Source of the DNA: an uncultured Clostridia bacterium
GTDB lineage: Bacteria; Bacillota; Clostridia; Christensenellales; UBA1242
NCBI GenBank assembly: GCA_948434855.1
Contig: CAOJFR010000015.1
Location: 1 to 24,147 of the forward strand
Direction: 5' to 3'
Length of the DNA stretch: 24,147 nucleotides
This document shows positions 13,996-21,547 of this stretch, one piece after another. Under the pieces are notes generated by a model. That model worked only from the letters and a program-made list of their open reading frames with translations. It did not search any database and had not been told where the DNA came from. Position 1 is the stretch's first letter. Each line of letters opens with the position of its first letter. A program made the translations under genes and the position numbers.

Positions 13996-15324
13996 CTATA
14001 AATCTTCTTCTTTTTTGCTCTTTAGTTTAATAATAATAGGCGTTCCAGTAAAATCATATGCCTTTCTTATCGTATTTTCCAAATATCTCAAATAATTATC
14101 CGTCATAAGCGAAGTGTCATTAACAAAAAGTATAAATGTTGGCGGATTGGTTCCTCCCTGAGTTGCATAAAAAATCTTAAGTTTCTTACCACCCTTAAAT
14201 GGAGGTGAATTAATAACATAAGCATCAGAAAGCACATCATTAAGCGGTCCCGCAGCAACTTTTCTGCTTGCATTAGCCAAAACCTCATCAACAGCCTGCA
14301 TAAGCTTTTCTGTTCGCTTGCCAGTAAGTGCAGAAAGATAAACAGACTTAAAGTAAGACATAAAAGCAAGTTCACCCGCAAGTTTTTCATTAAACTTGTT
14401 CATTGTGTTAGTGTCCTTGTCAATAAGGTCCCATTTATTAAGCACAACAACAGAAGGCTTTTTTTGCTCATCAATAAAGCTAGCAATTTTAAGGTCTTGG
14501 TCAGAAATTTCAGTGCTAGAATCAATAACCAAAACAACCACGTCCGCATTCCTAATTGAGTCTAATGAGCGTATAATAGAATATCGTTCAATAGTTTCGT
14601 CTTCAATCTTGCTTTTCCTACGCATTCCAGCAGTGTCTATTAATGAATATTTCTTTCCATTGCACTTAAACGGAATATCAACAGAATCTCTAGTTGTTCC
14701 CGCAATGCTTGAAACAATAACTCTTTCTTCCCCAACCAGCCTATTAATTAAGCTAGATTTTCCAGCATTAGGTTTTCCAACAATAGCCAGTTTAATGCAA
14801 TCTTCTTGTTCTCTCTGCAAAAGTTCCTTAGGAAAATGTTCAACCACAGCATCAAGAAGGTCACCAACACCTTTGCCATGAAGTGAAGATATCAAATATG
14901 GTTTTCCAAGTCCAAGAGAGTAATATTCATATTCAAGACTAGCATCATAGTTGTCAATTTTGTTAACAGCCAGCAAAATAGGTTTTTTGCTTTTTCTAAG
15001 CACCTGAACAACTTCTTCATCAGCCGCAGTAATCCCAAGTTTTCCATCAACAACAAAAATTATAACTTCTGCCATTTCAATAGCAAGCTTTGCCTGCTTA
15101 ACAATTCCAAAAGAGATCTCATCTTTTTTTTCAAAATCAAGCCCACCAGTATCAATTAAAGTAAACCCATTGTCAAGCCAAACTCCATGAGCAAAAATTC
15201 TATCACGAGTCACTCCAGGTTCATCATTAACGATAGAAATTCTTTTTCCAACAATTCTATTAAATAGTGTAGACTTCCCAACATTAGGTCTGCCCACAAT
15301 CGCAACAAGTGGCTCTTTCATCAT
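13996..15324 (-). CDS. der: Ribosome biogenesis GTPase Der (EngA)
   Basis: 442 residues. Der has two tandem GTPase domains and a KH-like C-terminus and is needed for 50S subunit maturation. Domain 1 has GRPNVGKST (11-19), DTGG (58-61) and NKID (121-124). Domain 2 has GKPNAGKSS (183-191), DTAG (230-233) and NKWD (296-299). The C-terminal NSPPFKGGKKLKIFYATQGGTNPPTFILFVND is the usual KH-like core. AGGAG lies upstream of two adjacent ATG codons, and either can be the start. It heads the der-plsY-SHOCT operon. Confidence 0.98.
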   Translation of the reverse strand: MMKEPLVAIVGRPNVGKSTLFNRIVGKRISIVNDEPGVTRDRIFAHGVWLDNGFTLIDTGGLDFEKKDEISFGIVKQAKLAIEMAEVIIFVVDGKLGITAADEEVVQVLRKSKKPILLAVNKIDNYDASLEYEYYSLGLGKPYLISSLHGKGVGDLLDAVVEHFPKELLQREQEDCIKLAIVGKPNAGKSSLINRLVGEERVIVSSIAGTTRDSVDIPFKCNGKKYSLIDTAGMRRKSKIEDETIERYSIIRSLDSIRNADVVVLVIDSSTEISDQDLKIASFIDEQKKPSVVVLNKWDLIDKDTNTMNKFNEKLAGELAFMSYFKSVYLSALTGKRTEKLMQAVDEVLANASRKVAAGPLNDVLSDAYVINSPPFKGGKKLKIFYATQGGTNPPTFILFVNDTSLMTDNYLRYLENTIRKAYDFTGTPIIIKLKSKKEEDL

Positions 15325-15338
15325 AGTCTCCTAAAATA

Positions 15339-15367
15339 ATTATAAACAAAACAAACAAGTTTATCAA
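15339..15367 (-). promoter_or_regulatory. Promoter of the der-plsY operon
   Basis: On the minus strand TTGATA (15362-15367), 17 bp, perfect TATAAT (15339-15344), 14 nt before the start codons. Confidence 0.75.
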
Positions 15368-15380
15368 GGAAATTACGCCA

Positions 15381-15407
15381 AAAAAAAGTATAGACAGTAT
15401 CTATACT
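15381..15407 (-). terminator. Terminator after spoIIP
   Basis: agtatag (15387-15393) pairs with ctatact (15401-15407) over a 7-nt loop. On the minus strand at least seven T follow. Confidence 0.75.
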
Positions 15408-15420
15408 CTTATAAAAAAAA

Positions 15421-16560
15421 TTATCTTGCTTTGCGTTTGCCAAAAATTCCTGCAAACATTTCTGAGAAAAATCTTCCAACTGCATATCTTGCCTTTTTAG
15501 ATGCAAGCAAAACAACAGTCAAAATCAAGGCAACTCCACCAAGCACTCCAAGAACAATCCAAAGAGTGTTATTAGAGCCAGCCGCATTTTTATTGCTAAC
15601 AAGCCCAGCCTCATTTCCGTTCACTTCAACATCAGCCAAAGACTTGTTGCTGGCACCTTCTGTTCCATAAAGAACAACGTCCAAAGTTTTTGCAAGATAT
15701 TCAGTTGACCTTTTTGCATAATCCTTTTCAATGTTTTCACAACCCATTTCAAAAAGCATTGCACGAGTAGAAAGTTGTTGATTATAGTTTCCCTTGCCAA
15801 TATAAACGTCCTTAATAAGTCCAGGATAAACTTCATCTGCATAAGCTTTTATGGTATAAGCAAAATTTTTGTTTTCCTCATAGTTTTTGCTTGCCGCCCC
15901 AATAACCATTCTCACTGCAGTCATTTCCTTTCCGTCAACTTTTGTAAGATAATATTTTCTGCTAGTAGAATCTCTGTGAATATCAAAAATTGCGTCAACA
16001 CCCTCGTTTAAAATTGCAGCTGCAGTAACCTGACTTCTTGTATAGGCACCAGAGTTGTGTGGAAGATGAAGGTCTTCTCTATAAACTGTTTCAACACCAA
16101 GTTTGTTAAAATTTTTAGATAACGCAGCACCAACATCATGAATGCCACCCTTTCCATAAACAGAGTCAACGCCATCTGGTGTATAATAGCTTTCATCATT
16201 ATGAGTGTGATAAATACCAACTTTTTTCTTAGAAGCAGCTGAAGCGTTCACCTCACCATCAGCGGACTTTTTTTTAACATTCACTTTAGGGAGAGTTTCT
16301 TTTTTAATAAATTTTGCAATCGCAGTTTTAGACTTATCATCAACGCTTTCAATTTCATAAAGGTCATTTTCATGAGAGAGATATTTGTCACCCTCATTCA
16401 CTTCATCACCCTTAGTAAACAAAATTTTAGATTTAGTTTTGTCAGAATAAACAGTATAAAAATTATTTTCAGACACTGCAAAAGCCTGACAATTTGTGTT
16501 AACAAGCCTAAAGCTAAACATAACAACAAACAATAAAACAATAGCTAAAAATCTTTTCAT
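15421..16560 (-). CDS. spoIIP: Stage II sporulation protein P (spore engulfment peptidoglycan hydrolase)
   Basis: 379 residues from the ATG at 16560, with a strong AAAGGAGG; the frame open upstream of this is rejected because it is the end of the neighbouring gene in another frame. SpoIIP is an amidase/endopeptidase that, with SpoIID and SpoIIM, thins septal wall so the mother cell can engulf the forespore. Visible: YHTHNDESYY with His118/His120 and Glu123, DIHRDS with His195, and LFEMGCENIE with Glu271, which match zinc and catalytic residues of the family. An N-terminal signal-like helix (3-20) is present, and a second clear membrane helix at 332-353 followed by a basic end. B. subtilis SpoIIP is anchored at its N-terminus only. 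The start is 1 nt past the stop of the membrane-protein gene. Confidence 0.93.
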   Translation of the reverse strand: MKRFLAIVLLFVVMFSFRLVNTNCQAFAVSENNFYTVYSDKTKSKILFTKGDEVNEGDKYLSHENDLYEIESVDDKSKTAIAKFIKKETLPKVNVKKKSADGEVNASAASKKKVGIYHTHNDESYYTPDGVDSVYGKGGIHDVGAALSKNFNKLGVETVYREDLHLPHNSGAYTRSQVTAAAILNEGVDAIFDIHRDSTSRKYYLTKVDGKEMTAVRMVIGAASKNYEENKNFAYTIKAYADEVYPGLIKDVYIGKGNYNQQLSTRAMLFEMGCENIEKDYAKRSTEYLAKTLDVVLYGTEGASNKSLADVEVNGNEAGLVSNKNAAGSNNTLWIVLGVLGGVALILTVVLLASKKARYAVGRFFSEMFAGIFGKRKAR

Positions 16561-16561
16561 T

Positions 16562-17365
16562 TTACTTTCCTCCTTTTGTTGCATTTTTAAAATTCTTGCC
16601 ATTTGAGCTCTTTTTAGCTGTTTTTGCGTTTTCTTTTGGATATTTTGCGTTTTTTGCTTCTGCAACATTTTCAAGTCTTTCAACCCTTCTATCACCAGTG
16701 CCAAGCTTACCATTTTTTTCTGAGTCATAAGTGTGGGTCTTAAAATTAAATTCTTTCTTTTCTTTTCCACCACTTGCAGCCTCAAAGCATCTTCCTAAAA
16801 ACTCACTCACTGCAACCGAGATAATAATTGCAACAACATAAGTTCCAAATGCTCCGCCAACACCAAGCCCCAAAATTGATGGAGTCTTAGTGCAAAAATT
16901 AACAATCCATTGAACAAGTCCTGCAAGCGTAATTCCAAACAAACAAGACACAAAAGCGTTTCTTCTGCTTCTGCCAAGAGCATAGGCAACAATACCTGCA
17001 ACTAGGCCATAAATATACATATTGTCAATAATCATTTCTTCTGGGTCAGCTGGAAGAATCCATTCAAGACCATAAATAATGCCACCAACCAAAACTGTTC
17101 CAATAACAGTTCTAAGCAAATCTCTAGACCATCCGCAAGAGATTAAAAGATAAATAGAAAGCCCTAGTGGAATCAAAAATCCACCAATTGAAAAACAAAA
17201 ATAAGGCCCAATCCAAATCGGAGGAATCACAATTCCAATACAAATTAAAATCAAAATAACAAGTGCCTGCTTATCGTTAAGGCGAAGGCTGTCCAAAATT
17301 TTCTGTCCCGCACCAAACATAATAAGCAAAATAATAACTGAAATAATAACTAAACTTACCGACAT
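16562..17365 (-). CDS. Polytopic membrane protein, DUF1614-like, cotranscribed with spoIIP
   Basis: 267 residues. Six or seven hydrophobic segments fill residues 1-195 (for example 3-18, 34-54, 61-78, 87-104, 118-135, 145-160, 172-192), followed by a Lys-rich polar tail (205-267). The block FSIGGFLIPLGLSIYLL near 58-74, and a later GLGVGGAFGTYVVAIIISVAVSE block, are like DUF1614 proteins of Clostridia; this assignment is from memory and moderate. Function unknown; its 1-nt spacing to spoIIP suggests a sporulation role. AAAGGAG lies upstream, inside the arm of the preceding gene's terminator. Confidence 0.7.
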   Translation of the reverse strand: MSVSLVIISVIILLIMFGAGQKILDSLRLNDKQALVILILICIGIVIPPIWIGPYFCFSIGGFLIPLGLSIYLLISCGWSRDLLRTVIGTVLVGGIIYGLEWILPADPEEMIIDNMYIYGLVAGIVAYALGRSRRNAFVSCLFGITLAGLVQWIVNFCTKTPSILGLGVGGAFGTYVVAIIISVAVSEFLGRCFEAASGGKEKKEFNFKTHTYDSEKNGKLGTGDRRVERLENVAEAKNAKYPKENAKTAKKSSNGKNFKNATKGGK

Positions 17366-17368
17366 AAA

Positions 17369-17401
17369 AAACTCCTTTACAATTAGTATGTAAAAGAGTT
17401 T
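17369..17401 (-). terminator. Terminator hairpin with embedded ribosome binding site
   Basis: aaactcctttaca (17369-17381) pairs with tgtaaaagagttt (17389-17401) with one mismatch around a 7-nt loop. On the minus strand TTTTTT then ATG follows. It ends the pseudouridine synthase transcript, and its 3' arm carries the Shine-Dalgarno of the next gene. Confidence 0.7.
17383..17390 (-). promoter_or_regulatory. Candidate sigma-E -10 box in the loop of the terminator
   Basis: On the minus strand CATACTAA resembles the sigma-E -10 consensus CATACAnT. No clear -35 match is present at 14-15 bp, so support is weak. Confidence 0.3.
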
Positions 17402-17410
17402 AATTTTTAT

Positions 17411-18277
17411 TTATAACTTATTTAAAAAATCAATTTTTATTTCAGGCAGCTCAATAACCTTGCCATCCAAATAGCTTAAAAAGTCACTTTTAGAAAAATG
17501 AAATTTAATCTTATAGGAACAAAGACATTGAAATTTAGTTTTAAATTTTGAATTAATTTCAGAATTTCCGTACTTCTCATCTCCCAGAATAGGATAGCCA
17601 ATAAATGCAAGATGAGCTCTAATCTGATGAGTTTTCCCAGTAACAAGCTTAACCGATAAAAGCGAAAAATCATCATTTTGCTTAATTAATTTATAGTAAG
17701 TTTCAATTCTTTCAAAATCTAGTTGTGGAGTTTCGCTAATTTTAACAAAAGACTTTTCTTTCTCTTTTTTTAAATATGCAACAAGGTTTTCACTTTCATT
17801 TTCAATCTTACCATAAACAAGAGCATAATAAAATTTATCAATACTTCGCTCTTTAAAAGCCATATCCAAACTCTGTTTTGCCATTTCATTTTTAGCAAAC
17901 ACAACAAGCCCTGTTGTGTTTCTGTCAAGCCTGTGAACAGCAAAGCAATGCTTGCCAATCTTTTTACTAGTACGAGAAAGTGCGTCGTCTGCACCATCAG
18001 CAGAAACAGTTTCAAGTTTTCTTTGTTTGTTAATCACAACAATATTTTCATCTTCATAAATAATGTCAATAGCTTTCGTAAATTCTTCGCTGTGATAAAA
18101 AACAATCTCATCACCAGTTTTAACTTCAGCATCATATGAAACTCTAACATTGTTAACCTTAATGTCTTTTTGCCTCAAAAGCTTCATAACGCCATGATAA
18201 GAAATTTCTGGGAATGAAAACATAATTTCCCTAGAAACTTTATCATTAGTTTTTGCTAAAAATTTTTCCACAAACAT
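17411..18277 (-). CDS. RluA-family 23S/tRNA pseudouridine synthase
   Basis: 288 residues. An N-terminal S4-like RNA-binding domain (about 13-60: VSREIMFSFPEISYHGVMKLLRQKDIKVNNVRV) is followed by the RluA catalytic domain. The motif HRLDRNTTGLVVFAK holds the catalytic Asp118. LLSVKLVTGKTHQIRAHLAFIGYPILGDEKYG is the conserved C-terminal block. The usual INKPAGL motif reads INKQRKL, an unusual change near the active site. It uniquely overlaps the 3' end of feoB by 32 nt, has AGGGG 8 nt upstream, and is thus translationally coupled to it. The exact target uridine is unknown (RluD-, RluC- or YabO-like are all possible). Confidence 0.88.
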   Translation of the reverse strand: MFVEKFLAKTNDKVSREIMFSFPEISYHGVMKLLRQKDIKVNNVRVSYDAEVKTGDEIVFYHSEEFTKAIDIIYEDENIVVINKQRKLETVSADGADDALSRTSKKIGKHCFAVHRLDRNTTGLVVFAKNEMAKQSLDMAFKERSIDKFYYALVYGKIENESENLVAYLKKEKEKSFVKISETPQLDFERIETYYKLIKQNDDFSLLSVKLVTGKTHQIRAHLAFIGYPILGDEKYGNSEINSKFKTKFQCLCSYKIKFHFSKSDFLSYLDGKVIELPEIKIDFLNKL

Positions 18278-20156
18278 TGCAATTTCCCCTGCAACTTTTT
18301 TTCTTACGATACAATTTTAACATAACCACACCAAAAATATCAAGAACAATAAAGCTTAAAAGCAGATAAATCATCCAAGAAGAAATTAAAGCCCTGTAAA
18401 CAAAAAATGAAACTACATAGCTAACTACAAATTGAAAAGCAAAAACAAAAATTGCAGTCTTTCTTCCAAATTCATTTTTAATCGCACCCAAAGCTGATAT
18501 ACAAGGTGAATACAATAAAATAAAAACTAAAAACACAACAGATGTCACGCTAGAAAAGCAAATAAGTGAGCTTGGATCAACCAAAGACTGACCAAGTCCC
18601 AAAATCAAGCCATCTGCCCCATTAATCATAGCAAGTCCAACAACAATAAGTTCCTTAGCAACAATTCCCAAAATAAGGCTTGCAACAATGCCAGCACTGC
18701 CAAGTCCAATAGGTTTAAAAATAAAGGCAAGCCTGCTAGAAATTGCATAAAGAATTGATTTCTCATAATTTGAGCCCTGCAAATAGTCAAAGCTTAATGA
18801 AAAATTTTGAAGCAACCAAAGTGCAGAACTAAAGAACAAAATAAGCGTTCCAACCTTAAGCAAAAATTCCATTGCAACTCTTGTGCTATCCTGTAAAACT
18901 TTCTTAAGATATGGCACACGATATTTTGGCATTTCCAATATAAAAACATCTTCTTCATCCTTAATAAATTTCTTAAAAATAATGGCACAAATAAGTGAAA
19001 TTAAAATAGCAAAAACATAGAGTAAGAATACAAATAAATATTTATACTTGTCAAAAAATAGTGATGCAATAACCAAAAAAACAGGAAGCTTTGCCGAGCA
19101 AGTAGAAAATGGCAAAAGCAAAGCAGTGCGTTTTCTAAGGTTTTTATTTTCCAAATTTCTAGTTGTCATAACAGCACTTGTTGTGCAACCATAACCCATC
19201 ATTAAACTAAAAAGTGATTTCCCAGTAAGCCCAAAATTTTTAAGAAGCCCATCAAACATAAATGCAAGCCTAGACATAAAGCCAATATCTTCCAATAGAT
19301 TTATAAAAATAGTTAGTAATAATATTTGTGGCAAAAATGAGCAAACTGCAGAAAGTGAGTTAATCACACCTTCATTAAAAAAGTTTCTAACCACAACTGA
19401 AATATTTGTGCAAGAAATTATTTTTCGCAAAAAATCAAAAATTTTACTGAAAAACCAGTTAAAAACGCCCGAAAATGCCTCACCAACTGGTCCAAACGTT
19501 AAAAAGAATACAGCAAAAACAGTTAAAATAAATATAGGAAAAAACGCAAACTTATTTAAAATTACTTTGTCAATTTTGTCTGAAATCTTATAAGGCTCTG
19601 CTTTTTTAATTGTGAGAATAGTTTCATTCAATTTTTTATTATTAACAAGCTGGCTCATATTCGTGTTAGGTTTTACATTTTTTTCACAAACCAAATTTTC
19701 CACTTCACCCATAAGCTTATTAATGCTTTTTTTCTTTCTCGCATCAATAAGCACAACTCTAACTCCAAGTGCTTCAGCCAAAAGCTTTGAGTTTATACTA
19801 AGTTCATTGCTCATATTAACTGCAAGCAAAACTTTAAATCCAGCAACAATCAGTTCTTTTGTCAGGTTTAAATTTCTCTCCAAATTGTTGGCATCACAAA
19901 TGTTTATGACAAGGTCATTTTTATTTTTTTCAAGAAAGTTTTTTGCAATTTTTTCTTCATTAGAATATCCATGAAGCGAATACATTCCAGGCAAATCTAT
20001 TGCAGCAAATTCGTCGCCATTAAATTTAAATTTCTTTAATTTTTCAGCAACCGTAACGCCATGCCAGTTGCTTGCTTTTTCGTGCGACTTTGTCATTGTA
20101 TTAAACAGCGTAGTTTTTCCAACATTTGGGTTTCCAACAAGAATCAAGTTATGCAT
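18246..20156 (-). CDS. feoB: Ferrous iron transport GTPase-permease FeoB
   Basis: 636 residues from the ATG at 20156, overlapping feoA by 8 nt. FeoB takes up Fe(II). The N-terminal G domain has G1 GNPNVGKTT (8-16), the WHGVTV switch (31-36) and G3 DLPG (54-57). The G4 motif, normally NMxD, reads NMSN (114-117), see findings. About eight or more membrane helices follow, including two gate motifs: GYGCTTSA, and the second, SxxCSAKLP-type CSAKLPVFLV. A Cys-rich end (SCRGNCNVCG) is typical of the FeoB C-terminus. No Fur box is evident. Confidence 0.95.
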   Translation of the reverse strand: MHNLILVGNPNVGKTTLFNTMTKSHEKASNWHGVTVAEKLKKFKFNGDEFAAIDLPGMYSLHGYSNEEKIAKNFLEKNKNDLVINICDANNLERNLNLTKELIVAGFKVLLAVNMSNELSINSKLLAEALGVRVVLIDARKKKSINKLMGEVENLVCEKNVKPNTNMSQLVNNKKLNETILTIKKAEPYKISDKIDKVILNKFAFFPIFILTVFAVFFLTFGPVGEAFSGVFNWFFSKIFDFLRKIISCTNISVVVRNFFNEGVINSLSAVCSFLPQILLLTIFINLLEDIGFMSRLAFMFDGLLKNFGLTGKSLFSLMMGYGCTTSAVMTTRNLENKNLRKRTALLLPFSTCSAKLPVFLVIASLFFDKYKYLFVFLLYVFAILISLICAIIFKKFIKDEEDVFILEMPKYRVPYLKKVLQDSTRVAMEFLLKVGTLILFFSSALWLLQNFSLSFDYLQGSNYEKSILYAISSRLAFIFKPIGLGSAGIVASLILGIVAKELIVVGLAMINGADGLILGLGQSLVDPSSLICFSSVTSVVFLVFILLYSPCISALGAIKNEFGRKTAIFVFAFQFVVSYVVSFFVYRALISSWMIYLLLSFIVLDIFGVVMLKLYRKKKSCRGNCNVCGKIFSKN

Positions 20157-20385
20157 CAGCCACTTCCACCTTTTCAGAAATTTGCCTGTCAATTCCAAAG
20201 TTAACGCTCATCACTTTAACAAGAAATGTCTTCTTTCCAAAATTAGACCTAACAAAAATAATTCTCTGTCCAACACAAAAACCAATACAACTTAGTTGTT
20301 GCAAAAGACCCTCATTTTCTATATTTATTTTTTTTATAATGTAAGTATGTCCAGGCAAAGCCTCAGACAACAAAATATTTTCCAT
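20149..20385 (-). CDS. feoA: Ferrous iron transport protein FeoA
   Basis: 78 residues from the ATG at 20385, the usual size of the SH3-like FeoA. Blocks LSEALPGHTYIIKKI (6-20), LLQQLSCIGFCVGQRIIFVRSN (27-48) fit the family (LSxLxPGxxxxI, LxxLGLxxGxxIxVxR). It helps FeoB at the membrane. A longer frame starting at 20424 begins inside the nrdR terminator and is rejected. No clear ribosome binding site lies before either start; ATT and AAAATT precede. Its stop overlaps the start of feoB. Confidence 0.85.
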   Translation of the reverse strand: MENILLSEALPGHTYIIKKINIENEGLLQQLSCIGFCVGQRIIFVRSNFGKKTFLVKVMSVNFGIDRQISEKVEVADA

Positions 20386-20411
20386 AATAAATTTTATTTT
20401 TTGTGGCATAA

Positions 20412-20439
20412 AAAAATAACTCATTAAAGAGTTATTTTT
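20412..20439. terminator. Terminator of nrdR, overlapping its stop
   Basis: aaaaataactc (20412-20422) pairs with gagttattttt (20429-20439) over attaaa. It has T-runs on both strands and includes the nrdR stop codon (20438-20440). Confidence 0.85.
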
Positions 20440-20965
20440 AATTTTTTATTCTTTTAGAAGGCGCCGATTTAGCCTTCATATTGCTTGGCTTAGTAACAAC
20501 ATTCTTTTCCTTTAGTATTGTTTCAAAGTCATTAACAAAATCAAAGAAGGTCGTAATGTCTTTAAACTTTTTATAAACAGAAGCAAACCTAATATATGAA
20601 ACCTCATCAAGGTCCCTAAGCCCCTCCATAACATATTCGCCAATAATTTGTGAAGAAATTTCCTCTTCCAAACTTCCATAGACTTTCTTTTCAATTTCAG
20701 AAACAAGCTTATCAATGTCCGCCATAGAAACTGGACGTTTTTCACAAGACTTAACAATTCCGCTCTTAACTTTGCCTGAAGAAAATCTTTCTCTATCGCC
20801 GTTATTTTTAACAACCATAATTGGCGTCACTTCAATAGTTTCAAAGGTATTAAACCTTCTGCCACATCCAAGACATTCTCTTCTTCTTTTAATTGCATTA
20901 AGCTCTTCAGATACTCTTGAATCCATAACTCTGCTCTCTTCCGAGCCACAATAAATACACTTCAT
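20438..20965 (-). CDS. nrdR: Transcriptional repressor NrdR
   Basis: 175 residues from the ATG at 20965 (GAGG 8 nt upstream). NrdR represses ribonucleotide reductase genes, sensing ATP and dATP. The zinc ribbon has Cys3, Cys6 (CIYC) and Cys31, Cys34 (CLGC), followed by GRRFNTFE, then the ATP-cone (about 47-137: MVVKNNGDRERFSSGKVKSGI...YIRFASVYKKF). The protein is about 20 residues longer than usual because of a basic tail (KPSNMKAKSAPSKRIKN). It lies between the YlmC/YmxH gene and feoA, with its own promoter. Confidence 0.95.
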   Translation of the reverse strand: MKCIYCGSEESRVMDSRVSEELNAIKRRRECLGCGRRFNTFETIEVTPIMVVKNNGDRERFSSGKVKSGIVKSCEKRPVSMADIDKLVSEIEKKVYGSLEEEISSQIIGEYVMEGLRDLDEVSYIRFASVYKKFKDITTFFDFVNDFETILKEKNVVTKPSNMKAKSAPSKRIKN

Positions 20966-20983
20966 AAATTTTCCTCTATCACT

Positions 20984-21012
20984 ATAATACAAGAAAAATT
21001 AAACAAAAGCAA
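20984..21012 (-). promoter_or_regulatory. Possible nrdR promoter
   Basis: On the minus strand TTGCTT (21007-21012), 17 bp, TATTAT (20984-20989), about 19 nt before the ATG. The -35 end lies just before the end of the upstream gene. Confidence 0.4.
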
Positions 21013-21013
21013 C

Positions 21014-21466
21014 TTATTTATATTTTTTGCTAGCAATTGGTTTCATTCGCACAAAAGAAGCATTTGACTGATTTTGACCAAAACTCTTGTTCTCAGAAAC
21101 AGGCATAGAATTTTGCAAACTCACAGCAGTTTTTCCATGTTCTCTATAGCTTTCATAATGTCTAGCACCATAAAAATTCTCAGTAAAAGCATTTTTCTTA
21201 TTTTGCTCAGAATGAAATCCCTGAGAATACATCCCATCAGACTGAAGTCCAACCAAAATAACATCGTTTCCAATTCTCTTAAACTTGTCAAGCGGAATAA
21301 AAAGGTCATCGCCTCTGCGAAAAATCTTTTTATCCCCCGGAACAACAATTCCTAAAATCCCGCCACTTGCAGTATCAAAAACAAGGTCACAAATCCTGCC
21401 AAGTTTTCTGCCATTAAAAACATTAATAACTTCCTTTTCTTTTAAGTCTAAAAACGAAACTTCCAT
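21014..21466 (-). CDS. YlmC/YmxH-family sporulation protein (PRC-barrel)
   Basis: 150 residues. The first 80 (VSFLDLKEKEVINVFNGRKLGRICDLVFDTASGGILGIVVPGDKK..FIPLDKFKRIGNDVILV) form a PRC-barrel typical of the YlmC/YmxH family, which in Firmicutes lies next to sigE/sigG genes. Known family members are about 80-90 residues; here a further 65 polar residues (Ser, Asn, Gln rich) follow with no recognisable domain. Function is not established. There is a TATAAT 5 nt before the ATG. AGG lies just upstream but too close to act as a normal ribosome binding site. Divergent from sigG. Confidence 0.85.
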   Translation of the reverse strand: MEVSFLDLKEKEVINVFNGRKLGRICDLVFDTASGGILGIVVPGDKKIFRRGDDLFIPLDKFKRIGNDVILVGLQSDGMYSQGFHSEQNKKNAFTENFYGARHYESYREHGKTAVSLQNSMPVSENKSFGQNQSNASFVRMKPIASKKYK

Positions 21467-21471
21467 ACCTA

Positions 21472-21477
21472 ATTATA
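21472..21477 (-). promoter_or_regulatory. -10 box abutting the YlmC/YmxH start
   Basis: On the minus strand perfect TATAAT ends 5 nt before the ATG at 21466. The -35 is weak (GTTACA at 16 bp). Transcription would start at or inside the start codon. Confidence 0.4.
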
Positions 21478-21547
21478 TTCAATTTAATGCATTTGTAACA
21501 CATGTATAAAAAATTTATTTTGGCAAAACATATATTTTGAGGAGATT

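Noticed and set aside
14396..14881. Plus-strand frame of 161 codons opposite der
   Set aside because: Antisense shadow of der, no translation signal.
16561..16785. Upstream extension of spoIIP
   Set aside because: It is another frame of the membrane-protein gene; the signal-like N-terminus and AAAGGAGG define the start at 16560.
20386..20424. Longer start for FeoA
   Set aside because: The ATG lies within the nrdR terminator and adds residues not typical of FeoA.
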